DNA from: Bretschneidera sinensis
Taxonomy: Eukaryota > Streptophyta > Magnoliopsida > Brassicales > Akaniaceae
Assembly (NCBI GenBank): GCA_023935145.1
Contig: CM043700.1
Coordinates: forward strand, 29,559,001-29,623,000
Length of the DNA: 64,000 nucleotides
Direction: 5' to 3'
This document shows positions 1 through 10,125 of the stretch, piece by piece; within the stretch, counting starts at the first letter, position 1, and every line of letters begins with the position of its first letter. The notes beneath the pieces are model-generated. The model worked only from the letters and a program-made list of their open reading frames with translations, searched no databases and was not told the origin of the DNA. Position numbers and translations under genes: made by a program.

Positions 1-622
1 ATAGGTTTAGGATCCATCTATCCTTAATAGAAAAATATCTACTCCATAATAATATTCAAACAATCCATGTTCATATTATAAAACATCAACATAGATAGAT
101 AAGAATAATACAAAACCGAAGAAGAATGATTTAAAAGCTTGATGCGTAGCCTCCCGGAGTGTCTCCAACTCTCATTTGGCTTCTCCTCTTCTCTAAATTC
201 TGTTTTCTTCTTCTACGGCCGTCCCCTCCTCTTGTTCAGCTAGGGTTTGTATTTATAGCTTTCAAAATCAGCGGGCTAGCGCTGCAGCTTCAGCATCCCA
301 GCACTGCAGCGCCAAGACATAATTAAAACCCTATTTAGGCGTTGCAACTCCAACTTTCTGGTGCTGCAGCGCCAACTTTCTGTCCAAATCCTCTCTTTTT
401 GTCAGCTACCAGCGCTGCAGCTTCAGCTTTCTGGCACTGTAGCTTCCACTTTCTGTCCAATCTTCACAAATCTCTTGATTTTGAATTCAATTTGATTTAA
501 CTCCTCAATATACTCTACAAAATACGAAACATAATCAAAATCCAAGATTTAAGCAATTATAACTATTAAAACATGAGGAAATATAACAAACATATAGATA
601 TTATGAGTTCTTATCATATGGC
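1..622 (-). repeat. Partial LTR, 3' side of element A (left-edge truncated)
   Basis: Read on the minus strand this starts TGATAAGAACTC close to a polypurine tract and runs off the window edge. It has a TATA box (TATAAATAC on minus, about 249-257) and, upstream of it in transcription sense, about six copies of a CTGCAG-centred GC-rich motif (about 278-445, for example AGCGCTGCAGC). It does not resemble the LTR at 4174-5408 at the other end of the same internal region. Either the element is recombinant or the two LTRs come from different insertions. Confidence 0.6.
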
Positions 623-806
623 TCATAGTATACCCCCAAACTTGAACTGAAATATGCATTGTCTCTGAAAAATAAAAATTGGAAAACAAAAAATACTAGA
701 AACAAACATTAATCATAAATACGTAAAATAATAAATAAACATAAAGGATAAGCTGTGGGGTACCTCCCATGAGCGCTAAGTTTAACGTCTTTAGCCAGAC
801 CCAACA
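623..806 (-). other. Element A 3' non-coding region with polypurine tract and conserved box
   Basis: This contains a polypurine tract (AAGTTTGGGGGT on minus, about 635-646). At 757-800 it holds the conserved box that follows the last ORF in every Athila-type copy here (on minus: GGCTAAAGACGTTAAACTTA, then GCGCTCATGGGAGGTACCCC). The box directly follows the truncated RT, so the rest of pol and the third ORF have been deleted. Confidence 0.6.
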
Positions 807-2342
807 TTAGTAATCATGCCCAACTAAGCGCTCCACCATCTGATCAATAAATGGGAATGAAAAATGATCAGTCCTTGTGGCAGTGTTCAGTTTACGGTAG
901 TCAATACACACTCTCCACCCTGACTGAACACGAGTTAGCACCAACTCGTTGTCCTTATTCTTCACTACCGTTAATTCAGCATGTTTGGGCACGACTTGAA
1001 TCGGGCTCACCCACTTGCTATCAGAGATGGGATAAATGATCCCCGCATCTAACAGCTTAATTACTTCTATGCTCATAACCTCTTGTATAGCTGGGTTGAG
1101 CCTTCTTTGTGGCTCCCTCGATGGCCTGGTATTCTCCTCCAAATGTATCTTGTGCATTACCAACGAGGGGCTGATTCCCCTGATATCCTCAATAGTCCAA
1201 CCGATAACTTCTTTGTGCTCTCTTAAGACATCTAATAATTTCTCCTCTTGAGCCTCACCCAAATCGGAAGCTAGAATCACAGGCAAACAATCGGCTGGAC
1301 CTAGGAACTTATACTTAAGATTATCTGGTAAAGGCTTAAGTTCCTTCTTAAGGGGTTCAAATGCTGCAGTTTCCTCTGTCTCATTGCTTTCTTGAGGATC
1401 AGACTCCAAAATAGCATTCACTTCCTCGAGTAGCTTATCTAAGCCCAAGTCCTCTCCAAAGTAAGCAAAACACGCCTCCAGGGGATCTTCAATGCTTGAT
1501 TCATCCACAGTCTCCTCAAGAATCTCCTCTATCAAGCATACATTTCTCACTTCATCATATTCCAGTGGTTGCCTAGTGATATCAAAGATGTTCAACTCCA
1601 CTGTCATATTTCCGAAGGAGATCTTCATCACCCCTGTCCTATAATTGATTAGGGTGTTAGCCGTGGCTAAGAATGGTCGCCCTAGAATCACCAGTATTTG
1701 AATCCCTACATTCTGGACCGGCTCTGTGTCAAGCACAATAAAATCCACTAGGAAATAGAATTCATCCACTTTTATCAAGACGTCCTCAACTATTCTCAGT
1801 GGTCTTTTCACTGACCTGTCAGCTAATTGAAGCGTCGTGGATGTGGGCTTCAATTCTCCTAACTCCAATTGTAAATAGACTGAGTAGGGTAGAAGATTCA
1901 CACTCGCCCCTAGATCCAAAAGAGCCCTCTCAATATGGCTGACTCCTATCGTGCAAGAGATGGTAGGATACCCCGGGTCCTTATACTTGATGGGTAGCTT
2001 GCACTAAAGGATTGAGCTGACCTGCTCGATCAAAAATACCTTCTTTGGGACATTCGTCCTCCTCTTGATAGTGACCAAATCCTTTAAAAACTTGGCATAT
2101 GATGGCACTTGATGGATGGCATCCAAAAATGGGATATTGATTTGGACCTGTTTGAATACCTCCAGAATTTCCTCATACTTCCCTCCTTTCTTGGGCGCCT
2201 GTAGTCTGTCGGGGTAAGGCGCTCTAGGTACAAATGACCTAGGAGGGTCTTTCTCAGTATGTGTGGCTGTAGATGGCTCAACATCTCTCTTCTCCTTGTT
2301 GCCACTCCCTTGCCTTTGCTACACAGCAGGGCTCTCTTCTAC
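807..2342 (-). pseudogene. Element A protease and N-terminal reverse transcriptase remnant
   Basis: This is the continuation of the Athila-type polyprotein. The aspartic protease motif LLDLGASVNLLP lies near 1890-1925 and is followed by the GRPFLATA flap-side motif. An acidic linker leads into the RT start (GWTIEDIRGISPS, then WVSPIQVVPK and WRVCIDYRKLN). The RT stops at FIDQMVERLVGHDY, before the palm motifs and the FMDD box. The next bases are a TAA and the conserved post-ORF box, so RT catalytic core, RNase H and integrase are all missing. An in-frame TAG near 2005 (IL*CKLP) and another near 2320 break the frame. The fragment is non-functional as an enzyme but recognisable over more than 450 codons. 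Confidence 0.85.
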
Positions 2343-3934
2343 TCAATTGTCCACTTGTCTCCCAGACCTCATTGTGACAATCGACTGTACTTGTTCCTCC
2401 CCGTGCGTAGGAGTTGATGAACTCCCAACCATAAATTTTTCTTTCAGGTTAGGCATAGGCTGACTGGGGAACTTCCCCTTCTCTCTCTCACCCAAGTGAC
2501 TTGCAATTTGCCCTATTTGACTCTCCAACTTGGCAATTGCTTGGGTGTTTACCATTGTTACACTCCTTACATCGCTCATGGATTGGCTATTCATTTTCAT
2601 GTATTCCTTAATGGTGTCCTCTAGTGACTGTGAAACTAGCGCAGGTGTTTGAGTGGGAGCTTGGTAAGTAGGTAATGGTGCTGGATGGGCAGAACGACCA
2701 TGACCAGGAATTTGTTGGGCAAATCCGGGAGGATATTGATGTTGAACATTATGAGGGGCTCCTCCCTGATTTATTGGTTGGTTCTGCCTCCATAAAAAAT
2801 TTGGGTGGTTCCGCCACCCTGGATTGTACTTCTCGGAGTATGACCCATTTGACTGCCTTCGATAGTCATTAAAAGCATTTACTTGTTCCGTAGGATACTC
2901 GACACAAACCGGCATTGATGGGCAATTCTGTACTAGATGCATGGGACTAACACAGATGGAACAACTTTCAACATTGAATGTGTTGGCAACATTGATGGAT
3001 TGGCTCATAGTGAGAGCATCAATCTTCTTAATGAGGGCATCTAAATTTATCCTCAAATCAACATCCTCCCTGACCTCATAGATGCCTCCCCTCTTAGGAG
3101 CACGAATGGACTTATCTCAACAGCTTGAAAAATCCCACTGCTGCGAGTTGTCGGACAACTTGTCCAACGCCATATATGCTTCATCTCCTGTCAGACTCAA
3201 GAATGCCCCCCATTCATAGACTCGATCATGCTACGGTTGGGTTGAGTCAACCCTTGGTGGAAGAACTGAACGAGTCTCCACTTTTCATATCCATGTGGAG
3301 GGCATCTGATCAGTAGCTCTTTGAAGCGCTCCCAACTCTCAGAAAAGTTTTCATCCTCATCCTGAGTGAAAGAGCTAATCTCCTTTCGACACTCATTCAC
3401 TCTAGACATTGGGAAAAACTTATGATAAAATTTACTAATTAGGTTTTCCCAAGATGTAATAGACCCGGGCGTGTTGGAATCCAACCACACCCTAGCTCTA
3501 TCATGAAGAGAAAAAGGGAAGAGTCGAAGATAGACTGACTCCTCAGAGAAGTTCTGGAATTTAAATGTGGCACAAATGTCTTTAAACTTCTTCACATGAC
3601 TATAAGGATTTTCAAGATCTAAGCCATGGAATGAGGGTAAGAGTTGGATAATATGTGGCTTTAAGTCAAAGTGGGTGGCATTGGTTGGTGGCAACACTAT
3701 TCAAGAGGATGAGTTAGTCGCAATGGGTGCGAACAAATCCCTAAGGGATGTAGTGGAGTCCACGTTCCAAGCTCTAGGTTGCTCTACATGTTCAGGATGA
3801 TGTGCATCCCTAAAATTCTCTCCCATCTCAACAGTCTCTCTCTCAACTAGTGCTCTTCTCTGTCTCCTAAGAGTTCTTTCTAAGTCAGGATCTAAATGGA
3901 TCAACTCTAAGTTCAGTAATCTCCGACCAAGCAT
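2343..3934 (-). pseudogene. gag: Element A gag (Athila-type) with CCHC knuckle
   Basis: Gag forms the virus-like particle and binds genomic RNA. The N-terminus has the DPDLERTLRRQRR signature of Athila-type gag. The capsid-like domain follows (FHGLDLENPYSHVKKF, DRARVWLDSNTPGSITSWE, SWERFKELLIRCPPHGYE), then a canonical zinc knuckle, CSICVSPMHLVQNC (CX2CX4HX4C, about 2930-2970), and a Gln/Pro-rich stretch. Stops near 3700, 3196, 3115 and 2342 interrupt it. Apart from these the frame is well kept. It is followed by protease in the same polyprotein. Confidence 0.85.
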
Positions 3935-4150
3935 ACACCAACAGAAAACAATGAGGTACTAACCAGCAGAAACAACATAATAAAACAAAAATAGCAAACA
4001 TACTACTCACAAAAATTAACAATTTTTTTTAATAAACAAATAGAAACAAATAAAATAAAGTTGCCAAATAGAGAAATCAAACAAATAATGCTAACTAACT
4101 ACTAGAAAAATAAAATTAATTCAAACAAAAATTTCACAAACAAAACAATT
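3935..4150 (-). other. Element A 5' leader between PBS and gag
   Basis: AT-rich untranslated leader, 216 bp. Unlike the leaders of B, C, D and K it has no CTCGATCG motif cluster. Confidence 0.55.
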
Positions 4151-4167
4151 CCCCGGCAACGGCGCCA
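4151..4167 (-). promoter_or_regulatory. Primer-binding site, tRNA-Asp
   Basis: On minus, TGGCGCCGTTGCCGGGG is exactly complementary to the 3' end of plant tRNA-Asp(GUC) including CCA (recalled from memory). It lies 6 bp inside the LTR end. A tRNA-Asp primer is usual for Athila-type elements. Confidence 0.85.
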
Positions 4168-4173
4168 AAAACT

Positions 4174-5408
4174 TGTTGTGAGTTTTAAATTACTCACAAG
4201 CACACGAGTTGTTTGCAATATAGTGTTGTGCAAGTGCGAGGTCAAATCCACAGAGAATTGTGTTGTGAAAATATAATTTAATCTAAACTAACTTTATCTT
4301 AACCTAGTTCTGAATTTTGAATGATATTTTGGAAAACAAATTAAAACTAAACTAAATTGATTATAAAAACTAATAATAAAAACACTAAGGTTTCCGAATC
4401 GACCCCCACCAAAGTTTAAGCATATATGTCCTAAAAACATAGCCTATCAAAATATTCCATGAATCCAACTTACGACAAAAAACAAATAATATCCCAATTA
4501 AACCAAAAGCATCCAATGTATCCGTTTTTAACAAATCACAAAGGAAATCCAATTTAATCGAAAACAATTCGATGTATCCATCAGATGAAACATAAGGAAT
4601 ATCCAACAGAACAATTTAAACTCAATCAATCATAAGATTTACTCAAATAATTGACAGAACATTTATACTAAAAAATGTCAGAATTGTATAAACAAATCTG
4701 AACTACTATGCCAAACAATGGCGAGGCTTCATCTTCAACCTTAGCTGAAGATTCTAGCCACTCATAACTATGAAACTACAATTCATAATAAAAGTGCTAA
4801 ACACTAAACTAAAACAACTAAATAAAAAGAAATAAATAACTTTACATGGGAGAAATTCCACTCGTTGATGGGCGGCGCTTCCCCTCGTGGTAGCAAAGCC
4901 TTCGAGATCCACCAGAATACTAGCAGACATCCACTGGTTAACACCAAAGTCGCCCAAGAATTGTACCAAATGGCACAAAGAATTGCACACTGAATGATGA
5001 GGTCAGATGGTGTTTATATAGGGGGAGTCCCGGAGTAGCATGGGTTTCAAATTCGATGTGGGATACTGCCCGAGTGCGCTCGATCGCAGAATGATGCGAT
5101 CGATTGCAAGTGCGATCAATTGTATGTCTTGTGCGCACGATCGCATGTCTGGTGCGCTCAATCGCAATTGCACTGTACTGCAAACATTTCGATGTGGGAT
5201 TATTGGCCATGCGCTTGATCGCAGCATAGTGCGATCAATCACTATTGCTCTTGAAGATTCACATCTACTGAAATGCTTCATTTTCTCCACAAACCTATAA
5301 AAATACACAAAACACAAAAAAGACATAAAATAAAGTGAAATACTACTAACTAAGAGCATAACAAATATAAGTTAAGGGTCTTAAATATGTAATATTTAAG
5401 ACTCATCA
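4174..5408 (-). repeat. 5' LTR of element A (1235 bp)
   Basis: Bounded by TG...CA: on plus it starts TGTTGTGAGTT next to the PBS and ends ACTCATCA. The TATA box (TATATAAAC on minus) is at about 5013-5021. Seven TGCGCTCGATCGCA-like palindromic motifs lie at 5075-5243, immediately upstream of the TATA box in transcription sense. It is inserted into the LTR of element B (sequence after 5408). Confidence 0.75.
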
Positions 5409-5961
5409 CTAAGCATGAAATATAAAACCTGAAGAATACTAGGGAGATAAGTTGTCAATCCTCTCCAGAGCCTAAAACTCCAAGCTTAAGCAAAAGATAA
5501 AAGTGATCTCTAAGAGGTGGTGAATTGTGTGTGCTTTACAGGTGTATTTATAGGGCTTTAGTAGTCCTAGAAGGTGCAGGAAACCCTAGACTTCCTAAAC
5601 CGTAAAAACTCTCTTATTTCCAAAATAGGGTTCTGCAGTTTATTTTTCATGTCTGTACATGTACGCTCGATCGCACACGTCTTGCGCTCGATCGTAGTGT
5701 GCGCTCGATCTTTTTTCTGTGCGCACGATCGCAATGTGCGCTCGATCGCATTGTATGGTGCAATCGATCGCAGCTTGACCAGAGACTGCTCCAGGATTTC
5801 CAGGCTTCTTCCTTTAAGTGCCAAAACTGCTTCTTTTCTTCCAAGACCTATAAAACACATGTGAAACACACAAATGAAGTAAAATTAACTAAATTAACAT
5901 AACTAAGGACCTAATAAATGTAAATAAGGGGGCTTAAATATGAACATTTAAGAACCTATCA
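5409..5961 (-). repeat. U3-side fragment of an LTR, probably the 3' LTR of element B
   Basis: Ends AACCTATCA like the other LTRs and aligns with the upper half of the B, K and solo LTRs. It has a TATA box (TATAAATAC on minus, about 5547-5555) and about six CTCGATCG motifs at 5662-5772. It is cut at its lower end by element A. Divergence from the 5' LTR of B is clear by eye, so pairing with B is likely but not proven. Confidence 0.6.
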
Positions 5962-6586
5962 TTATCCGATTACAGTTAGATTATAGAAACATATACAAGA
6001 GAATTGTATGTCATACCCCACACAAATGCGTGTTAAATGTGCTCGTGCAAATTTGAATCAAACTCGTGAATTATTAGGTGCCTTGAGGTAGGTAACTAAA
6101 CTTTGTAAAATTCCCATTACAAGACTATGTGTTCTAGCTTTTAAGCTTACTAATGAAGTGTTATCAAATTTTTAAATCAACCAAAATTTTTGTTTACCAA
6201 AAGAACATGCATTTATCTTCCTAAAAAAAAAAAAAATGGGACTTAGTGTGTGCATGTGTTTCAAGTGCATGCGTGATAGTATCTAGTATCTCCCACTACC
6301 CCCAAACTTAAAATACACATTGTCCCCAATGTGTGTGTGGCATGGAAAGATCTGACCTAGGAGATGGAGAACTTGTTGCTTGCTTTCTTGTCCACGCCCT
6401 CAAACTTGAATTGGATGCACGCACTAAGTACCTGACAAAGAAAAATAAACGTTGTTTCGAAAAACAAGAAATATAAATGTAAATATAAATATAAATATAA
6501 ACAAAATAAAAATATTAAAATGAAAAGGATAAGTCTGGAGTGCCTCCCATGAGTGCTAAGTTTAACGTTTTCAGCCGGACCAAGCC
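5962..6586 (-). other. Element B 3' non-coding region
   Basis: Matches the 3' region of X and K, starting at the CCGATTACAG segment. The part normally lying between there and the LTR (tandem module plus polypurine tract) is deleted. It contains two polypurine-like tracts (about 6299-6310 and 6398-6408), a short AAATAT repeat (about 6466-6505) and the conserved post-ORF box at 6541-6580. Confidence 0.6.
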
Positions 6587-7406
6587 TTATTCTTTCCCAA
6601 GACTAAGATTGACTGGTTCTAGCACTGGTAGTGTCTTATTCTTTCCCATATAGGCATAGTTTAAGTGTTCTGGAAACTGCTTGAATTCCAAGTGAGGTGC
6701 CTGTACAATAAAAATGAAGAAAATAGTATTAGTAGTCACATGAGGGTCAAATGGATCGATGTACTTACTTAGATGCTTTGGAGAGGCCTCTAGGAGGTGC
6801 ACAGTTTCAATGATGTCATCAGTAACATCTTCAGATTTTGGCTCAAAATCTGATCCTTCGAAACAATGGGTGAGTGTGGTCTCCAAGGGATCAATATTAT
6901 GGTCATAAAAAACTTGTTCAACAACACCTTGCTTTGGTTCACTTAGTTCCTTAGCCAATTGCCTAATTTGTACTTCGAGCCTTTGAAGTTATCAATGTTG
7001 TCATTAGTTGCTGTCGTTGAGTGGTTAATTGCTTTACAAGACTATCTAGATCATCCTTCTTAGGTTCTAGAACTGGTTGGGCTGCTTTATGGAAGTTCCT
7101 TTGTTGTCCTTAAATATTCAAAGCATTGTGATTGTTGTTCCATGAGAGGTTGGGGTGGTGCTGCCATCCAGGATTGTAGGTATTTGTATATGCATTGTGT
7201 GGTCCCTTATAATTTACAAGCTCTTGATCTGCATATAAATATAAAGGGAAAGTTTCAGAAGTGTGATTAAAACAAGAACATATAGCACATACCTGGAGTG
7301 GTTTGGCTCGCAGACTGGGTGAGATGTTTTGAGTAGTCATGGTGTTTATGAGCATATCCAGCTTCCTCTCTATAGCATTTAGATAAGCATAACTAGCTTC
7401 CGCCAT
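6587..7406 (-). pseudogene. Element B gag scrap (zinc knuckle plus pre-RT linker)
   Basis: This begins MAEASYAYLNAIERKLDML, just before the zinc knuckle. The knuckle reads CAICSCFNHTSETF, with its last Cys changed to Phe. The frame then breaks and resumes as AKELSEPKQGVVEQVFY followed by the linker that precedes RT (LEFKQFPEHLNYAYM, ending NLSLGKE). Compared with K, three blocks are missing: the capsid domain, the protease, and everything from RT to the third ORF. Element C has the same three junctions. It cannot encode particle or enzyme functions. Confidence 0.8.
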
Positions 7407-7793
7407 TGGTACTTCTCCCCCAAATGAATTAGTTGAAAAGTTTCAGTGCAGCAGTTTCAGTACTGCTGCTCGGGTACTCTCTGGACTATTTGCGCTCCAA
7501 GCGCTCCAAGTAATGTGCTCGATCACACCAGTGCGCTCGATCGCACTTAGGTTTGCGCTCGATCGCAGTGCTAGAATTAGCACTGATGCACACCTGAAAC
7601 AAAAAGCAAGAAAATAACAAAAACGAAGATTTAAGTTAGATAGTTGATGAAAATAAAATAAAATAAAACAAACATATTAAGAAAAATATTTAATGAAAAA
7701 TAAGAAAATAAAATTGAACAAAATAAAAAAAATAAACGGGAAATAATTCTAAACAGAAATTTAGCACAATCCCCGGCAACGGCGCCAAAAACT
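7407..7793 (-). other. Element B leader with palindromic motifs and PBS
   Basis: Contains CTCGATC(G/A)CA-type motifs at about 7510-7568. There is an acceptor-like tract TTTTTGTTTCAG on minus ending at 7594, and a perfect tRNA-Asp primer-binding site at 7771-7787. The first Met of the residual gag follows the motif cluster. Confidence 0.65.
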
Positions 7794-9164
7794 TGTTGTG
7801 CGTTTATTTACCTAAATAATTAAGCAAATAATTGCACTCGTTTTACTTGCAAGTGCACAAGGTCAACTTAGTAGTATAGTGTGCAAAAGCAAGATCATCT
7901 TCACAGGGATTGGTGAATTTCGTTTTAGAATTATATTCGCAATATAAAAAGATATAAATAATAAAAGAGTTGATTTTGATAAAGATAAAATAATAAAGAT
8001 AAAGGTGTAGGGACTTGATATCCACCACTAATTATGCTACCACAATATAATAGTATGCCAATGTTTTACTCATGCCATGTATACCTAATGTTTGTCGACC
8101 TAAGGGCATGGTATCTACTCCTTAAGCTATTGATTTCCCTAAGCAATGAGTTAGGCATGGTATCTACTCTAACTCTTTTCTTTCTTGAGGGATTCAGCAT
8201 GGTATCTACTGAGTTGTTCCTTAAGAGAGCATAGGATCTGTGGAAATCGACAACCACACGGAACCTAGGGCATGGTATCTACTCCCAGTTTCCCATGTTG
8301 ATTAACTCAAGAATCCGGTGTGGATATCTTTTGTTACTATTGTTGAACCCAGGACTCGGTCATCCAAATTGATTCAACTAACTAATCCATACCACATGCA
8401 TACGTTGATCAGACACACACATATGAGGAATTTAAATAAAAATAGGTATTAATCAAGTTAAGTAACACAACATAAAAATCGCAAAGGCACCAATACTGAA
8501 TTATTGAATAAACATAATTAGGGCTTCAACCAAGCCCTTACTAAGAGTTAAGTATACATAATAAAAATAAACAAAAAAGAAACCCGAGAGAAGAGTCGCC
8601 AATTCCTCTCAACGGTCTCCTTCTCCAAGCTAAAGCAAAAGATAAAAGAAGGGATAAAAGAAATGCTCCTTTGTGTGTGCTTTACAGGTGTATTTATAGG
8701 GCTTGAGTAGTCCTAGAAGGCTCATGAGTTCCTAAACTTTCCTAAAACACAAAACTCTTTTATTTCCAAAATAGGTTTATTTCCAAAATAGGGTTATTTC
8801 CAAAATAGGGTTCTGTAGTTTACTGTTCACGCTTGTACATGTGCGCTCGATCGTATGCGTCTTGAGCTCGATCGCATGCATCTTGCGCTCGATCGCATTG
8901 CTACACTCGATCCTTCATGTGTGCGAACGATTGCATGTGCGCTCGATCGCATGCAGTAGTGCGATCGATCGCAATTTGACCAAAAGCTGCTCCAGGATTT
9001 CCAGGCTTCTTCCCTTAAGTGCCAAAACTGCTTCTTTTTTTCTCCAAGACCTATAAAAACATGTGAAACACACAAAATGAAGTAAAACAGACTAAAATGT
9101 ATAGACAAAGAGCTTAACACATGTAAATTAAGGGGCTTAAATATGAATATTTAAGCACTTATCA
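7794..9164 (-). repeat. 5' LTR of element B (1371 bp)
   Basis: Plus-strand ends are TGTTGTGCG and CACTTATCA. TATA (TATAAATA on minus) is at 8692-8698. Palindromic motifs lie at 8841-8973, including the perfect 14-mer TGCGATCGATCGCA. Four copies of GAGTAGATACCATGC (sense) lie at 8104-8280 in the transcribed leader, with hairpin arms at 8180-8190 and 8219-8229. A small tandem triplication of TTATTTCCAAAATAGG occupies about 8757-8815. It is inserted in the third ORF of X. Confidence 0.8.
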
Positions 9165-10125
9165 GACCGTATATATTCGATTTGTGGTTAGTTTCTACGA
9201 GAACCTGACCTATGACTGCACCAGGCCGGAGATCCTATCTTTTTCAGTCCAGGGCCGATTCATCGAGCTGACCACCGCTGACATAGCCAGCTCTCTACAC
9301 TGTTATGATGAGTCCCTACCCGAGGATAGCCGCATAGAGGAGCAGTCTGACTCATTCCCTCTCCCACACATCATTGAGGACATGTGTTCGGGGCAGTATG
9401 CTGACCGCATCAACAATGTGGGGAACCAGTCGAGGTTGCCACCCCATCTATGGTTCATCGACTCAGTCCTACAGCGGAATGTGTGTCCCTTTGGGCACAA
9501 GACATAGAGGCGAGATCAGTTCTTACAAGCCCTCTATGCTTTTCATCGGGGTCATTGGTACTCCATCGCAGCGGTCATATAGAGTCAGATTTATAAGTTT
9601 TGGGATGGGGTACATAACCAGCAGATGACCACAGCTAATTCTTGGGGTCTTCCTTTCCCCTTCTTGCTCAGTCATATCTTCAAGAAGAAGAGGATTCGAG
9701 GATCCTCTGTAGATGGCGCGGTTAGTGACCATCCTTTCTTTGGGAGAGCACAGTGGAGCCTCAGCTAGTCATACATGCCTCGAGGACCCAAGGCACAGAT
9801 TCTTCCCGCTGAGCCTGTTGCCGATGATCTGATAGCGGATGATCTGATGGAGGCCGAGCATCCATCGGTGAGCCCTTCATGGGAGGGGGATCATACAGAC
9901 ATGGGCTCCATGGAGTATTAGCATCTCCTAGACGAGCTATCTTTTTTCTGCTGTGAGCTATCCGACATTCGTCGAGAGGATTGTGAGGCAGCTCATTTGA
10001 TTCATCAGCGGATCGATAGGTTAGAAGCACAATTCACACGACAGGAAGTGATGTTGCAAGCCATCCTTGACCGTTTACCTCCTGCACCTGATACCTTCTC
10101 GACTGCACCCACTGATGATCAGTAG
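9165..10125 (+). pseudogene. Fragment X third ORF (Athila ORF3, N-terminus missing)
   Basis: This is the ORF that lies after integrase in Athila-type elements. The reading frame is continuous to TAG at 10123-10125 but holds four stops (9505, about 9583, about 9766, about 9919). It shows FYENLTYDCTRPE, IELTTADIASSLHCYDES, IIEDMCSGQYADR, LPPHLWFIDSVLQRNVCPFGHKT and a C-terminal helix ending EVMLQAILDRLPPAP. It aligns along its length with the ORFs at 19455-20580 and 53254-54381. The family resembles the 'putative plant transposon protein' domain (from memory); its function is unknown. The first ~90 codons were lost where element B abuts. Confidence 0.75.

Noticed and set aside
4151..4167. A tRNA-Asp gene fragment
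   Set aside because: The 17-bp match stands next to an LTR end, as a primer-binding site should. No tRNA body is present.
5075..5243. Regularly repeated palindromes suggestive of a CRISPR-like array
   Set aside because: Spacing is irregular, units are 14 bp and variable, there are no cas genes, and the context is a plant LTR promoter.
5040..5864. Arg/Ser/Ile-rich frames running through motif clusters (such as 5040-5300, 5574-5864, 8841-9056, 17677-17937, 61858-62050)
   Set aside because: They are translations of repeated CTCGATCG motifs in U3 regions on either strand. They have no domain, no conserved ends and sit upstream of promoters.
8066..8257. A ~60-codon frame conserved in four LTRs (also 14417-14599, 50801-50983, 61130-61312) that could be an upstream ORF
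   Set aside because: It opens with GTG or internal codons rather than ATG in the copies checked. The same stretch has paired substitutions that fit an RNA hairpin, and the copies are recent relatives, so similarity alone is expected.
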